Below are positions 1 through 7,132 of a stretch of DNA of 13,739 nt, in pieces (position 1 is the stretch's first letter; each line of letters begins with the position of its first letter). The position numbers and the translations under genes were made by a program. The notes beneath the pieces were generated by a model, which was given only the letters and a program-made list of their open reading frames with translations, was not told the DNA's origin and did not search any database. The stretch spans positions 1 through 13,739 of the forward strand of contig JAURLM010000071.1 in NCBI GenBank assembly GCA_030831265.1. Reading direction: 5' to 3'. The stretch comes from Chloroflexota bacterium. Lineage in GTDB: Bacteria; Chloroflexota; Dehalococcoidia; Lucifugimonadales; Lucifugimonadaceae.

Positions 1-706
1 CAGTAAGTTCGAGCAATTCCTCTCCGGCATTGCCACTTGCCGCGTTGACCGTATGGTCTGCCCCGAGCGACTTCGCCGTCACAAGGCTTTGTTCACGGAT
101 GTCGACTGCGATGACGGTAGCCCCGGTCGCTCGAAACGCCTGCATCGTAAGCAGGCCAACAGTCCCTGCACCGACAACAGCGACTGTGTCCCCGGCGATA
201 ACTCCAGAGTTCCGTACTGCCCTCACTGCAACCGTGGCAGGCTCGACAAGCGCTGCTTCCTCATCGGAAACCGTGCCGGGCAACGGCACAATCATGTCCG
301 CTGGCCACACCAGGAACTCTGCCAGTCCACCATCTGCAGATAGACCGGCGACCGCCATGCTGGGGCAAACTGCCTGCTGACCACGCTTACACCAGAAGCA
401 TGTGCCACATGTCAGGACATTGTTTATCGCTATACGTTCGCCAACACGAACACCAGTGACACCTGAACCAAGCTTTTCCACATGACCGGTTATCTCATGG
501 CCAAGCGTGAGCGGTGCCTCACGTCCGGTCAGCACATTCGGACCGCCGTGCTGCACCCACAACGGCCCGTATTGCCATTCCTCAATGTCCGTGGCGCAGA
601 TACCGGTATGGGTAACCCGAACCCGAACTTCACCCGGCCCTGGCTCCGGGATCGGAATGTCTTCCAGGCGAATGTCTTTGTTTCCGTGGTATCTGAGTGC
701 CAGCAT
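1..706 (-). CDS. Zinc-dependent alcohol dehydrogenase (MDR family), partial, C-terminus beyond window
   Basis: Medium-chain, zinc-dependent alcohol/polyol dehydrogenase, probably NAD(H)-linked and cytoplasmic. The first 235 residues are visible and the frame runs off the left edge. The GroES-like catalytic domain comes first: Cys37 (GICATD) and His70-Glu71 (GHE) are the expected catalytic-zinc ligands, and Glu155 (VEP) is a likely further ligand, as in sorbitol/butanediol dehydrogenases. Cys100, Cys103, Cys106 and Cys114 form the structural-zinc lobe. The Rossmann motif GAGTVG is at residues 179-184, and Asp202 at the end of the next strand favours NAD over NADP. The ATG at 706 gives the normal family N-terminus; upstream there is only a weak AGG. 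It lies 26 bp after the stop of the preceding propeller gene, so it is probably the last visible gene of that operon. The substrate cannot be told from the sequence; 2,3-butanediol, sorbitol or another secondary alcohol are all possible. Confidence 0.9.
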   Translation of the reverse strand, partial: MLALRYHGNKDIRLEDIPIPEPGPGEVRVRVTHTGICATDIEEWQYGPLWVQHGGPNVLTGREAPLTLGHEITGHVEKLGSGVTGVRVGERIAINNVLTCGTCFWCKRGQQAVCPSMAVAGLSADGGLAEFLVWPADMIVPLPGTVSDEEAALVEPATVAVRAVRNSGVIAGDTVAVVGAGTVGLLTMQAFRATGATVIAVDIREQSLVTAKSLGADHTVNAASGNAGEELLELT

Positions 707-732
707 CGTACTTGCCTGTTATTGACCGGTGA

Positions 733-1680
733 TTAACCGCTCACCCGTTTCCACTTGCGGAGCGAAACGACTTCCCGAGGAGGGTCGAGCAGTGAACCGT
801 GCGCTGTGAACGAGACTTCAGCAACGTACACCGATCCTTCGGAATCGACGGCCATGCCATGCGGTGCAAGGAACTGGTCAGGCCCTTCACCCGGAAGCTC
901 GTTACCGAACCGCACCAACTCGTTGAAGTTGCTGTCGAGGATTCGTACGCACAACCCGAGCCGCCTTACTCCTGCCTGTACAGCCGGAGGCCCCGCTTCA
1001 GCGATGAAGATGCTGCTCCCGGCATTGCCACCGCCGTACATCGCAATCGGCCTGTGGGCGTGGACCTGCTGCACAAATTCGCCATCCAGTGTGAACACCT
1101 GCAAACGGAAGTTTTCCCGGTCACAAACGGCTACTTTGTCATCGCCGACAAAACAGATGTTGTGCGGCAGGCTGAACTGCCCTTCACGTGAACCAGGTTC
1201 GCCCCATGACGTGATGTGCTTGCCATTTTTGTCGAACCGATGAACCCGGGAGTTGCCGTATCCGTCAGACACAAATATGTCACCGGTTTTGGGATGCACT
1301 GCAACGTCTGTAGGGCGATTGAACGGCGCACCTTCCTGTTTGGGTGCCGCTTTACCCCGCTCGCCGAGCCGCATCAACAGTTTGCCGTCTGTGGTGCGCT
1401 TTTCAACCATGTGGGCAATGTCGTCGACGAGGTAGAGGTTATCGTCACCATCTGCCCGAATACCGTGCGGCCTGTCAAAATCGCCCGCTCCCCAGGTGGC
1501 AAGAAAGTTTCCACTCTTGTCGAACTTCATCAACGGTGATTTGCCGCGGTTGAACACATAGACCATGTCTCTTGAATCAACCGCTACAGAGGTGGCTTCC
1601 TTGAACGTCATAGGGTGCGGCAGTTTGGCCCATCCGAATTCCGGCTCGTACTTCGTTTTTGCTGTCACAGGTGCTGGCAT
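733..1680 (-). CDS. NHL-repeat beta-propeller, peptidylamidoglycolate-lyase (PAL)-like, copy 1
   Basis: A 315-residue protein made of NHL-type repeats (predicted six-bladed propeller). The central part reads like the catalytic core of peptidyl-alpha-hydroxyglycine alpha-amidating lyase, with the motifs RPTDVAV, SDGYGNSR, GQFSLPHN and CDRENFRLQ in the same order as in animal PAL. The residues that in PAL bind zinc or act in catalysis appear to be present: Arg45 (FNRG), His72 (RPHG), Tyr141 (DGYGNSR), His173 (LPHN), Arg188 (DREN) and His274 (APHG). PAL splits an alpha-hydroxyglycine C-N bond to an amide and glyoxylate. The substrate here is unknown and need not be a peptide. No signal peptide is visible, so it is probably cytoplasmic. 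GGAG at 1687-1690 supports the ATG at 1680. It is a paralogue of the next gene upstream and probably shares its transcript. An alternative is a non-enzymatic NHL scaffold, which is less likely given the intact residues. Confidence 0.85.
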   Translation of the reverse strand: MPAPVTAKTKYEPEFGWAKLPHPMTFKEATSVAVDSRDMVYVFNRGKSPLMKFDKSGNFLATWGAGDFDRPHGIRADGDDNLYLVDDIAHMVEKRTTDGKLLMRLGERGKAAPKQEGAPFNRPTDVAVHPKTGDIFVSDGYGNSRVHRFDKNGKHITSWGEPGSREGQFSLPHNICFVGDDKVAVCDRENFRLQVFTLDGEFVQQVHAHRPIAMYGGGNAGSSIFIAEAGPPAVQAGVRRLGLCVRILDSNFNELVRFGNELPGEGPDQFLAPHGMAVDSEGSVYVAEVSFTAHGSLLDPPREVVSLRKWKRVSG

Positions 1681-1686
1681 CGCGCG

Positions 1687-1690
1687 CTCC
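1687..1690 (-). promoter_or_regulatory. Ribosome binding site of PAL-like copy 1
   Basis: GGAG (minus strand) lies six bases before the ATG at 1680. It fixes the start of the first propeller gene. Confidence 0.6.
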
Positions 1691-1760
1691 GATACTTTCT
1701 GCTTTGTTTCCGATTTGCAGTCGGCTATCTGGATATTCCTGGCTCTCTGGGGTCTGAAAC

Positions 1761-2735
1761 TTAGTTACTCACCCGCCTCCACTTGCGCAGGCTCACAACC
1801 TCGCCAAGGGGCGGTGTTTTCAGACCGGAGTTCTCCGGGCGCGAGTAGTAGTTGGTCCATGCAACCTCTGCAGCGTAGAAGCTACCCTGTGAATCTGTGG
1901 CGATTCCATGTGGTGCGGTGAACTGATCCGCACCTTGCCCTGGCAACGGTGCGCCGCAGTGCTGCAAGAACTCACCGCTGGCACTCAGTACAGCCACACG
2001 TGCCCCAAGATTACGAACACCCTGTTGGACGGACGGTGGAATCATTTCGCCGACATACAGGCTTGTGTCGCCATTCTTGCCGTGTGTTATCGACATCGGA
2101 TGATGGATGTGCCACTGGTCAACAAACTCGCCATCCAGTGTGAACACCTGCAACCGGAAGTTTTCCCTGTCGCAAACAACCACCCGGTCATCGCCGAGCA
2201 TCGTGATGTTGTGTGGGAGGCTAAACTGGCCGGGATAGGTTCCTGATTCGCCCCACGATTTGATGTGCTTCCCGTTCTTGTCATACCGGTGCACGCGTGA
2301 ATTTCCGTAGCCGTCCGATATGAACAAGTCACCCGTGACCGGGTGGATGGCGATATCTGTTGGGCGGTTGAACGGTTTTCCGCCCTGCCATTCAGCAGCC
2401 TTGTTGGGCGTACCGATCGTAAACAGGACCTTCCCGTCTTTCGTACGCTTCTGCACGAAATGACCATCATCATCGACCAGATAAACATTGTCCTGCGCAT
2501 CGATCTCGATGCCATGCGGGCGGGTGAACTCTCCCTGTCCCCAGCCTCGCACAAAATTGCCTTCCGGATCGAATACTGCAACGGGATGAGTACCACGGTT
2601 GAAGACATAGACGTGATCTTCGGAGTCCACGGAAACAGAAGTGGCGTCTCCGTAGAAGCTGAGGCCCATGGGAAGCTTTGCCCAGTAAGGGACAGGCTCA
2701 AATTTCGTTTTTGCAGTTGCTGGTTTCAATGCCAT
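1761..2735 (-). CDS. NHL-repeat beta-propeller, peptidylamidoglycolate-lyase (PAL)-like, copy 2
   Basis: A 324-residue paralogue of the following gene, starting at an ATG with GGAG eight bases upstream (2744-2747). It has the same propeller layout and the same PAL-like active-site set: Arg47 (FNRG), His74 (RPHG), Tyr143 (DGYGNSR), His175 (LPHN), Arg190 (DREN) and His276 (APHG). In PAL these residues bind zinc and the alpha-hydroxyglycine substrate. The C-terminus of both copies ends in a near-identical SLRKW-(K/R)-RVS tail, while residues 205-260 and the loop near 290-310 differ most, so the two may act on different substrates or form a hetero-oligomer. No signal peptide and no fused copper monooxygenase (PHM) domain are seen. 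The gene follows the aldolase by 38 bp and precedes copy 1 by 80 bp. The PAL-type fold assignment is firm; the exact reaction is inference. Confidence 0.85.
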   Translation of the reverse strand: MALKPATAKTKFEPVPYWAKLPMGLSFYGDATSVSVDSEDHVYVFNRGTHPVAVFDPEGNFVRGWGQGEFTRPHGIEIDAQDNVYLVDDDGHFVQKRTKDGKVLFTIGTPNKAAEWQGGKPFNRPTDIAIHPVTGDLFISDGYGNSRVHRYDKNGKHIKSWGESGTYPGQFSLPHNITMLGDDRVVVCDRENFRLQVFTLDGEFVDQWHIHHPMSITHGKNGDTSLYVGEMIPPSVQQGVRNLGARVAVLSASGEFLQHCGAPLPGQGADQFTAPHGIATDSQGSFYAAEVAWTNYYSRPENSGLKTPPLGEVVSLRKWRRVSN

Positions 2736-2743
2736 TTGTGTTT

Positions 2744-2747
2744 CTCC
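2744..2747 (-). promoter_or_regulatory. Ribosome binding site of PAL-like copy 2
   Basis: GGAG (minus strand) lies eight bases before the ATG at 2735. Confidence 0.6.
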
Positions 2748-2773
2748 ATAACCGTGTCAGATACGGATGAGGG

Positions 2774-3496
2774 TCAGTTGGACTTCGCTGAATCCAGCCA
2801 ATCTTTGAGTTTCGATGGGAGCCACTGGACAAGGTTAATTCCCCGCTCCACGTCTTCGGCCATCAGCCGACCGGCTGCATGAACACGCGACCGCACATGC
2901 TCCATCGCATTAAGCACGTCGGGATGATCTGCGTGTCCGGGGTGGCCGAGTGATTGTGCAAGGTCCTGTGGGCCGAAGGTAATCAGATCGATTCCATCAA
3001 CCCTGAGAATATCGTCGATATTATCTACTGCATGTTTCGTCTCTATCTGTATGGCGACCGTCACCTGTTCGTTGAACTCTGCCATGTATTGCGCTGGTGA
3101 TTTTCCAGTTAGGCCATAATCACGACCCCGCGAAGTACCGAAACTGCGCTCTCCCGCGGGTCCAAACCGTGCTGCACTGGCAATTCGTTGTGCCTGCTCA
3201 GCATTATCGACATGCGGGCAGAGTATCCCCATCAAACCGCGGTCGAACGCTCGCAGGATCGTGTCTGTCTCAGTGTTCGGAATACGCGCCGTGCACGTCA
3301 TTCCATGCATGTCGGCAGCTCGACACATCATCTCCGCGGATTCCCAGTCGAATACGCCGTGCTCCATATCAAGATGCAGGAAGTCAAAGCCCAGGTAACC
3401 CGCCCATTCGGCGATTGTCGGTTCAGGGAAGGTAAGGGTCAGTCCGTACGCTTTGCTGCCGGAGGTTATCGCTGACCTGATGTTGCTATTTCTCAC
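2774..3496 (-). CDS. HpcH/HpaI-family aldolase (2-oxo acid aldolase)
   Basis: Class II, metal-dependent aldolase of the HpcH/HpaI (TIM-barrel) family. These enzymes cleave 4-hydroxy-2-oxo acids to pyruvate, or a related 2-oxo acid, plus an aldehyde. From the GTG at 3496 the protein is 240 residues, close to the usual 250-260. Visible residues: His46 in DMEHG (catalytic-base region), Arg71 (RIP), Glu152 in IETKHAVDNID and Asp178 in GPQDLAQSLG (metal ligands). CPHVDNAEQA at 93-102 matches the family's (P)-V-D-x-A-E motif. The reading frame stays open to an ATG at 3703, but those 69 extra residues are basic, low in family-like features and fill the divergent promoter region. The GTG start, which yields a standard N-terminus (RNSNIRSAI), is therefore preferred. 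Its RBS is weak (GGA nine bases upstream). It is the first gene of the leftward aldolase-PAL-PAL-ADH operon. The natural substrate is unknown. Confidence 0.88.
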   Translation of the reverse strand: MRNSNIRSAITSGSKAYGLTLTFPEPTIAEWAGYLGFDFLHLDMEHGVFDWESAEMMCRAADMHGMTCTARIPNTETDTILRAFDRGLMGILCPHVDNAEQAQRIASAARFGPAGERSFGTSRGRDYGLTGKSPAQYMAEFNEQVTVAIQIETKHAVDNIDDILRVDGIDLITFGPQDLAQSLGHPGHADHPDVLNAMEHVRSRVHAAGRLMAEDVERGINLVQWLPSKLKDWLDSAKSN

Positions 3497-3706
3497 TTGT
3501 ACACATCCGGGTTCACTGGATTGGCCGTTCGAGACGAGTTCTGCGCGGTGGGCGGAGTATACATTCGCTACGCTGCATTGCGTTGGCCTTCTCGCACCAG
3601 GCACACGTACTCGTCCCTTACGGCCTGTCCGGGCGTACCATTGCCGGTCACGCAACGCGGCCAGTAGTTTTATCGAGAAATCAGTCAGCATGACAACAAA
3701 CAACCG
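3497..3706. promoter_or_regulatory. Divergent intergenic region between aldolase operon and MFS transporter
   Basis: About 210 bp separate the preferred aldolase GTG from the MFS ATG, and both genes must be transcribed outward from here. A TATACT hexamer on the minus strand (3556-3561), which overlaps TATACA on the plus strand (3558-3563), is the best -10 candidate. No convincing -35 sits at the right distance on either strand. No clear palindromic operator was recognised. The role as control region is inferred from gene orientation. Confidence 0.4.
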
Positions 3707-4975
3707 ATGACAGGTATCACCCGGCTAGCCCGTAAACGTCTGTTCCACGGGTATTACGTGGCCATCGTCGTATTCTTGTCCACCGGACTATCCATTGGCA
3801 TGGCCCAATACTCTTTCGGGGAATTCGCCGGGCCTTTGCAGGAAAAGTTCGGCTGGTCGCAAACAGAACTGAACCTGTCTCTCACCTTCGCTTTCATATC
3901 AGGCATCCTCGCACCGTTCATTGGTCGATTGTCTGACCGGTTCGGCACGCGGCCGGTGATGTTTGCGTCGCTACTTCTTATCGCGGCTGGGTTCGTGCTC
4001 CGACCACTCATTTCCGAGTTATGGCACTGGTACCTGTTCAGCGCACTTGTTTATGCAGGATTCCCCGGTGCGACCGTGCTGCCCAGTGGGAAGATGGTTG
4101 GCCTCTGGTTCCCTGAGACGAGAGGACGCGTCATGGGTGCAGTGACAGCGGGAAATAACTTCGGCGGCGTGACGATGCCAGTACTTGCTGCATCAATGAT
4201 CGCTGCTGCCAGTTGGCAGGTTGCGTACATGACTTTCGCAGCAATCATGCTTGTTCTGGCGGTAGTCGCTTTCGTAATCATCAAAGAATCTCCAGAAGAA
4301 GTCGACTCGGAACGAGCCCGAACAGGGAGAGGGCCACTTCCCAGGGGCGGTCGCGGCGCGTTGAGCGGAATGAACCTGCATGATGCCATCCGAACAAGCT
4401 CGTTCTGGCTGGTAATCACGGGTATCACCGCTGCGTCATTCACTTACCAGGGAGTGCTGACACAACTCCGACAATACTTTGGTGAGAACGGATTCCAACC
4501 TGCACTCGCTACGTCTGCGGTGACGATCATCGCTGCGATGGGGATAGCCTCGAAGCTGGCATTCGGCAGGTCGACCGAGCGGTTCTCAGCCCGCAAGGCA
4601 ACCGCGGTAAGCGTGGCGTTCCAGGCAGTTGGTGTGGCGTTGATGATCGCACCCGGCGGCGCACCGGTTATATGGGCAGGGATCATCATTTTCGGAATCG
4701 GATTCGGCGGGCTGGGAGCGCTGATCGTACTCGTGGTGCAGGAGACATTCGGTTTGCGAGAGTTTGGAAGCCTGATGGGCGTGTTCCAAATGGCGAATAT
4801 CATCGCCATTGCTGGCGGGCCGTGGCTTGCAGGTGAAGTGCATGACCGCTACGGGAATTTCGATCTCGCCTTTGCCATCATCATCGGCATCTTCATCCTG
4901 GGAATCATCACACTGGTAGCTGCCCGGCAACCTGACTGGAGCACACCAGAAATCAACAAGACACCGCATACCTAA
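3707..4975 (+). CDS. MFS transporter, monocarboxylate-porter-like
   Basis: A 422-residue inner-membrane protein with the hydrophobicity pattern of a 12-helix major facilitator superfamily carrier. The N-terminal GYYVAIVVF with the following amphipathic EFAGPLQEKFGWSQ is typical of the OFA/monocarboxylate-porter branch. The loop 2-3 signature is at residues 73-84 (GRLSDRFGTRPV), with its degenerate repeat near 288-299 (GRSTERFSARKA) in the second half. A hydrophilic central loop spans about 193-230, and the C-terminus is short and cytoplasmic. The ATG at 3707 is the only usual start codon in this frame after the upstream TAG at 3665; it has no clear Shine-Dalgarno sequence. It is transcribed away from the aldolase operon, which suggests that it imports the operon's substrate, probably a small organic anion. 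Substrate and direction of transport are not visible in the sequence. Confidence 0.9.
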   Translation: MTGITRLARKRLFHGYYVAIVVFLSTGLSIGMAQYSFGEFAGPLQEKFGWSQTELNLSLTFAFISGILAPFIGRLSDRFGTRPVMFASLLLIAAGFVLRPLISELWHWYLFSALVYAGFPGATVLPSGKMVGLWFPETRGRVMGAVTAGNNFGGVTMPVLAASMIAAASWQVAYMTFAAIMLVLAVVAFVIIKESPEEVDSERARTGRGPLPRGGRGALSGMNLHDAIRTSSFWLVITGITAASFTYQGVLTQLRQYFGENGFQPALATSAVTIIAAMGIASKLAFGRSTERFSARKATAVSVAFQAVGVALMIAPGGAPVIWAGIIIFGIGFGGLGALIVLVVQETFGLREFGSLMGVFQMANIIAIAGGPWLAGEVHDRYGNFDLAFAIIIGIFILGIITLVAARQPDWSTPEINKTPHT

Positions 4976-5004
4976 AAGAGCGTTGCTGATGGTTCAGCCG
5001 CTGA

Positions 5005-6528
5005 TTAAGCGCCGTTCTTTACCAGGTCTGCGATCCGTTCACCAATCATGATGGCGGTCAGGTTCGTGTTGGCGCGTATGCAGTCTGGCATCACTGAGCA
5101 GTCGGCTACTCGCAGCCCTTCGACACCGCGCACACGCCCGTACTGGTCAATCACTGCCAGTGGGTCTGTATCTGGCCCCATCTTGCATGTTCCTGAGATG
5201 TGGTGCATCGTCCCTACGGTGTGAAGCATCCACTGGTCCATGGAGCTATCCGCAGCAAGGACCTGTTCCGATGGGTCGATACGCTCGCCAAGTATCTGAT
5301 CGAAAGCCTCCGACTGCGCCAGCTTGAGACTCAATCGCACCCCGTTTCGCATACGCTTACGGTCGAACTCGGTCGAAAGGTGGCGGTAATCCATGTACGG
5401 CTGCTTGTGCGGATCCGCAGATTGAAGACGTAATTCTCCAGCAGCCTGCGCTAGATAGAGTCCGGTGCTGATTACCAGAGCCCTGTCTTTGGACCGCCAC
5501 CGCATGACCATGATCATGTCATTCCGCAGTTCCGAACCTTCGGCGGTGTAGCGGAGCGCAACTTTCTGCTGCCCAACGTTCACATCAGGCATCTCATATT
5601 CAGGCGCTGCCTGCCAGCGAGCATGAACTGAAGGGTGATCTCGAAGGTTTTGCCCAACCCCGGGGACATCAGACAATGTCGGAATATTGAATTTGATCAG
5701 GTGATTTGCCGGACCAATCCCAGACAGCATTAACAGTTGTGGCGATTGGACAGGCCCCGCACTCAGGATGATTTCGCCAGCATCCACCGTGAACACCTCG
5801 CCGCCAGATTCGACCTCGACACCAGAGGCTCGCTTCCTCTTGAACAGAATCCGCCGGGCCATCGCATTGGTCCTAATCGTCAGGTTGAGACGTGTGCGTG
5901 CCGGACCAAGATAAGCGAGGTTTGTGCTCCACCTGATACCGCCGGGGTTATTGAGCGGCAACGGTCCGACTCCGGTTGAGTCAGGGTGATTGTGATCCTC
6001 GGTTTCCGGAAAACCAGCGGATTTGCATGCCCTGATGAACGCCAGTTGATCATCAACCATCTCATCTGGTTTGGCCCGTTGACAGATGATGGGGCCATCT
6101 TTGCCATGAAAGTCACCACCGAGGTCAACATCTGTTTCTAACTTGCGCATGAACGGCAAGAGCTTTTCGTAACTCCACTGGTCATTGCCAGCTTCCGCCC
6201 AGGAATCAAAGTCCTCTGGAACACCGCGCAGGAACACCTGCCCGTTTATCGAACTGGTACCACCAATGACCTTGCCTCGCGGGACGGCCATCTTGTCCTG
6301 TAGTGGGTTCGAACGCGCCGTGAATCGCCAGTCGTGAGCACCACCAACCACGAGGTCAGCGCCAGTTGCCAACCCATCTCGAAGGTCGTCGGGCAGAGAC
6401 TCAACTGTCGGGTAGTCTGGGCCTGCTTCCAGCAACAACACGGATACGGTCGGGTCCTCGGAGAGCCGGGCGGCAATTACTGCACCGGCTGATCCGCTAC
6501 CGACCACCACATAGTCGTAAGAAGCCAT
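5005..6528 (-). CDS. GMC-family FAD-dependent oxidoreductase
   Basis: Glucose-methanol-choline oxidoreductase that uses FAD to oxidise an alcohol to the aldehyde, 507 residues, near the family norm. The dinucleotide-binding motif is at residues 10-15 (GSGSAG), with Glu34 for the ADP ribose. GMC signature 1 lies around 83-101 (PRGKVIGGTSSINGQ...). Signature 2 lies around 258-272 (GPVQSPQLLMLSGIGP). The C-terminal catalytic part has His443 in HISGTCKMG and the Asn-rich motif ANTNLTAIMIGERIAD at 486-501. No signal peptide is visible. AGGAG six bases upstream supports the ATG at 6528. It converges with the MFS gene, leaving only 29 bp between their stop codons, and follows the lipoprotein gene by 29 bp on the same strand. 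Choline/aliphatic alcohol dehydrogenase is a database-style guess only; the substrate is unknown. Confidence 0.92.
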   Translation of the reverse strand: MASYDYVVVGSGSAGAVIAARLSEDPTVSVLLLEAGPDYPTVESLPDDLRDGLATGADLVVGGAHDWRFTARSNPLQDKMAVPRGKVIGGTSSINGQVFLRGVPEDFDSWAEAGNDQWSYEKLLPFMRKLETDVDLGGDFHGKDGPIICQRAKPDEMVDDQLAFIRACKSAGFPETEDHNHPDSTGVGPLPLNNPGGIRWSTNLAYLGPARTRLNLTIRTNAMARRILFKRKRASGVEVESGGEVFTVDAGEIILSAGPVQSPQLLMLSGIGPANHLIKFNIPTLSDVPGVGQNLRDHPSVHARWQAAPEYEMPDVNVGQQKVALRYTAEGSELRNDMIMVMRWRSKDRALVISTGLYLAQAAGELRLQSADPHKQPYMDYRHLSTEFDRKRMRNGVRLSLKLAQSEAFDQILGERIDPSEQVLAADSSMDQWMLHTVGTMHHISGTCKMGPDTDPLAVIDQYGRVRGVEGLRVADCSVMPDCIRANTNLTAIMIGERIADLVKNGA

Positions 6529-6557
6529 CAGTTTCTCCTGACCTTCACGGCGATTTT

Positions 6558-7121
6558 TCAGTCCACCGTTATGTCCGTCCGGCCCACGAATTCAACGAAT
6601 CGACGTTTGAATAGAACAGGGTCAAGCCCGTGGAATCTTCCAATCACGTCATCTTTTCGCAAAGACTGGCTCAACGTGATGCGGTTGTTTATCACCGGGA
6701 ATATGCCCCATGCGGCCACTTCCATGGTCCCCGAACCGGGCAGGTCATTGAGCAACAGGTAATACTCACGTCCGGGCTCAAGACAGATGCCGGCGCTGCT
6801 GGCGAGTTCAAGCACGCTGCCCACACCAACTGTTCCAAACACTGACTCTTCCACTGAGACTGAGTTCAGCAGACCCGGATTGACTGCACCCGCCCTGTAT
6901 TCCACCGCCTCTACAAGGACGAAGTAATCGAACCCGCTCAATTCGTCTGTTGTTGGCGAAACGTTTGATGATGCACTATCAGTGAACGCTTCATAGCCAC
7001 AGCCTGTCGAGTCTTCACCCAAACTTCCAGAACAAGCAAGTACCAGTGAAAACACAGTCGCGGCCAAGGATATCCCGATGAGTTTCCATCGGGATGTGAA
7101 ACTCGATTCAACGCAGGTCAT
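6558..7121 (-). CDS. Small predicted lipoprotein of unknown function
   Basis: A protein of 187 residues with a lipoprotein signal. Basic Arg11 and Lys13 are followed by a hydrophobic stretch at about 14-29 (LIGISLAATVFSLVLA) and a lipobox Cys30 (V-L-A-C). Export and lipid anchoring to the outer face of the cytoplasmic membrane are therefore predicted. The mature part is beta-rich, with alternating hydrophobic residues (YFVLVEAVEYRAG, VGSVLELASSAGICLEPG, REYYLLLND). The Cys pair in mature positions (GCGYEAF and AGICLEPG) could form a disulphide; the layout recalls small secreted OB-/NTR-like domains, but this is only a resemblance. The ATG at 7133 overlaps the upstream stop (TAATG). The ATG at 7121 is preferred because GGGAG sits five bases before it. 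It is tightly linked to the epimerase-like gene upstream and the GMC gene downstream. No function is claimed. Confidence 0.7.
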   Translation of the reverse strand: MTCVESSFTSRWKLIGISLAATVFSLVLACSGSLGEDSTGCGYEAFTDSASSNVSPTTDELSGFDYFVLVEAVEYRAGAVNPGLLNSVSVEESVFGTVGVGSVLELASSAGICLEPGREYYLLLNDLPGSGTMEVAAWGIFPVINNRITLSQSLRKDDVIGRFHGLDPVLFKRRFVEFVGRTDITVD

Positions 7122-7132
7122 GCCAACTCCCA

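Noticed and set aside
755..1243. Plus-strand open frame of 162 codons
   Set aside because: It lies fully inside the well-supported minus-strand propeller gene, and its translation is low-complexity Ser/Pro/Thr-rich without any family motif; it is a shadow frame.
2087..2701. Second minus-strand frame of 204 codons inside the propeller gene
   Set aside because: It overlaps the PAL-like copy 2 in another frame, has an Arg/Ser-rich composition and no recognisable domain.
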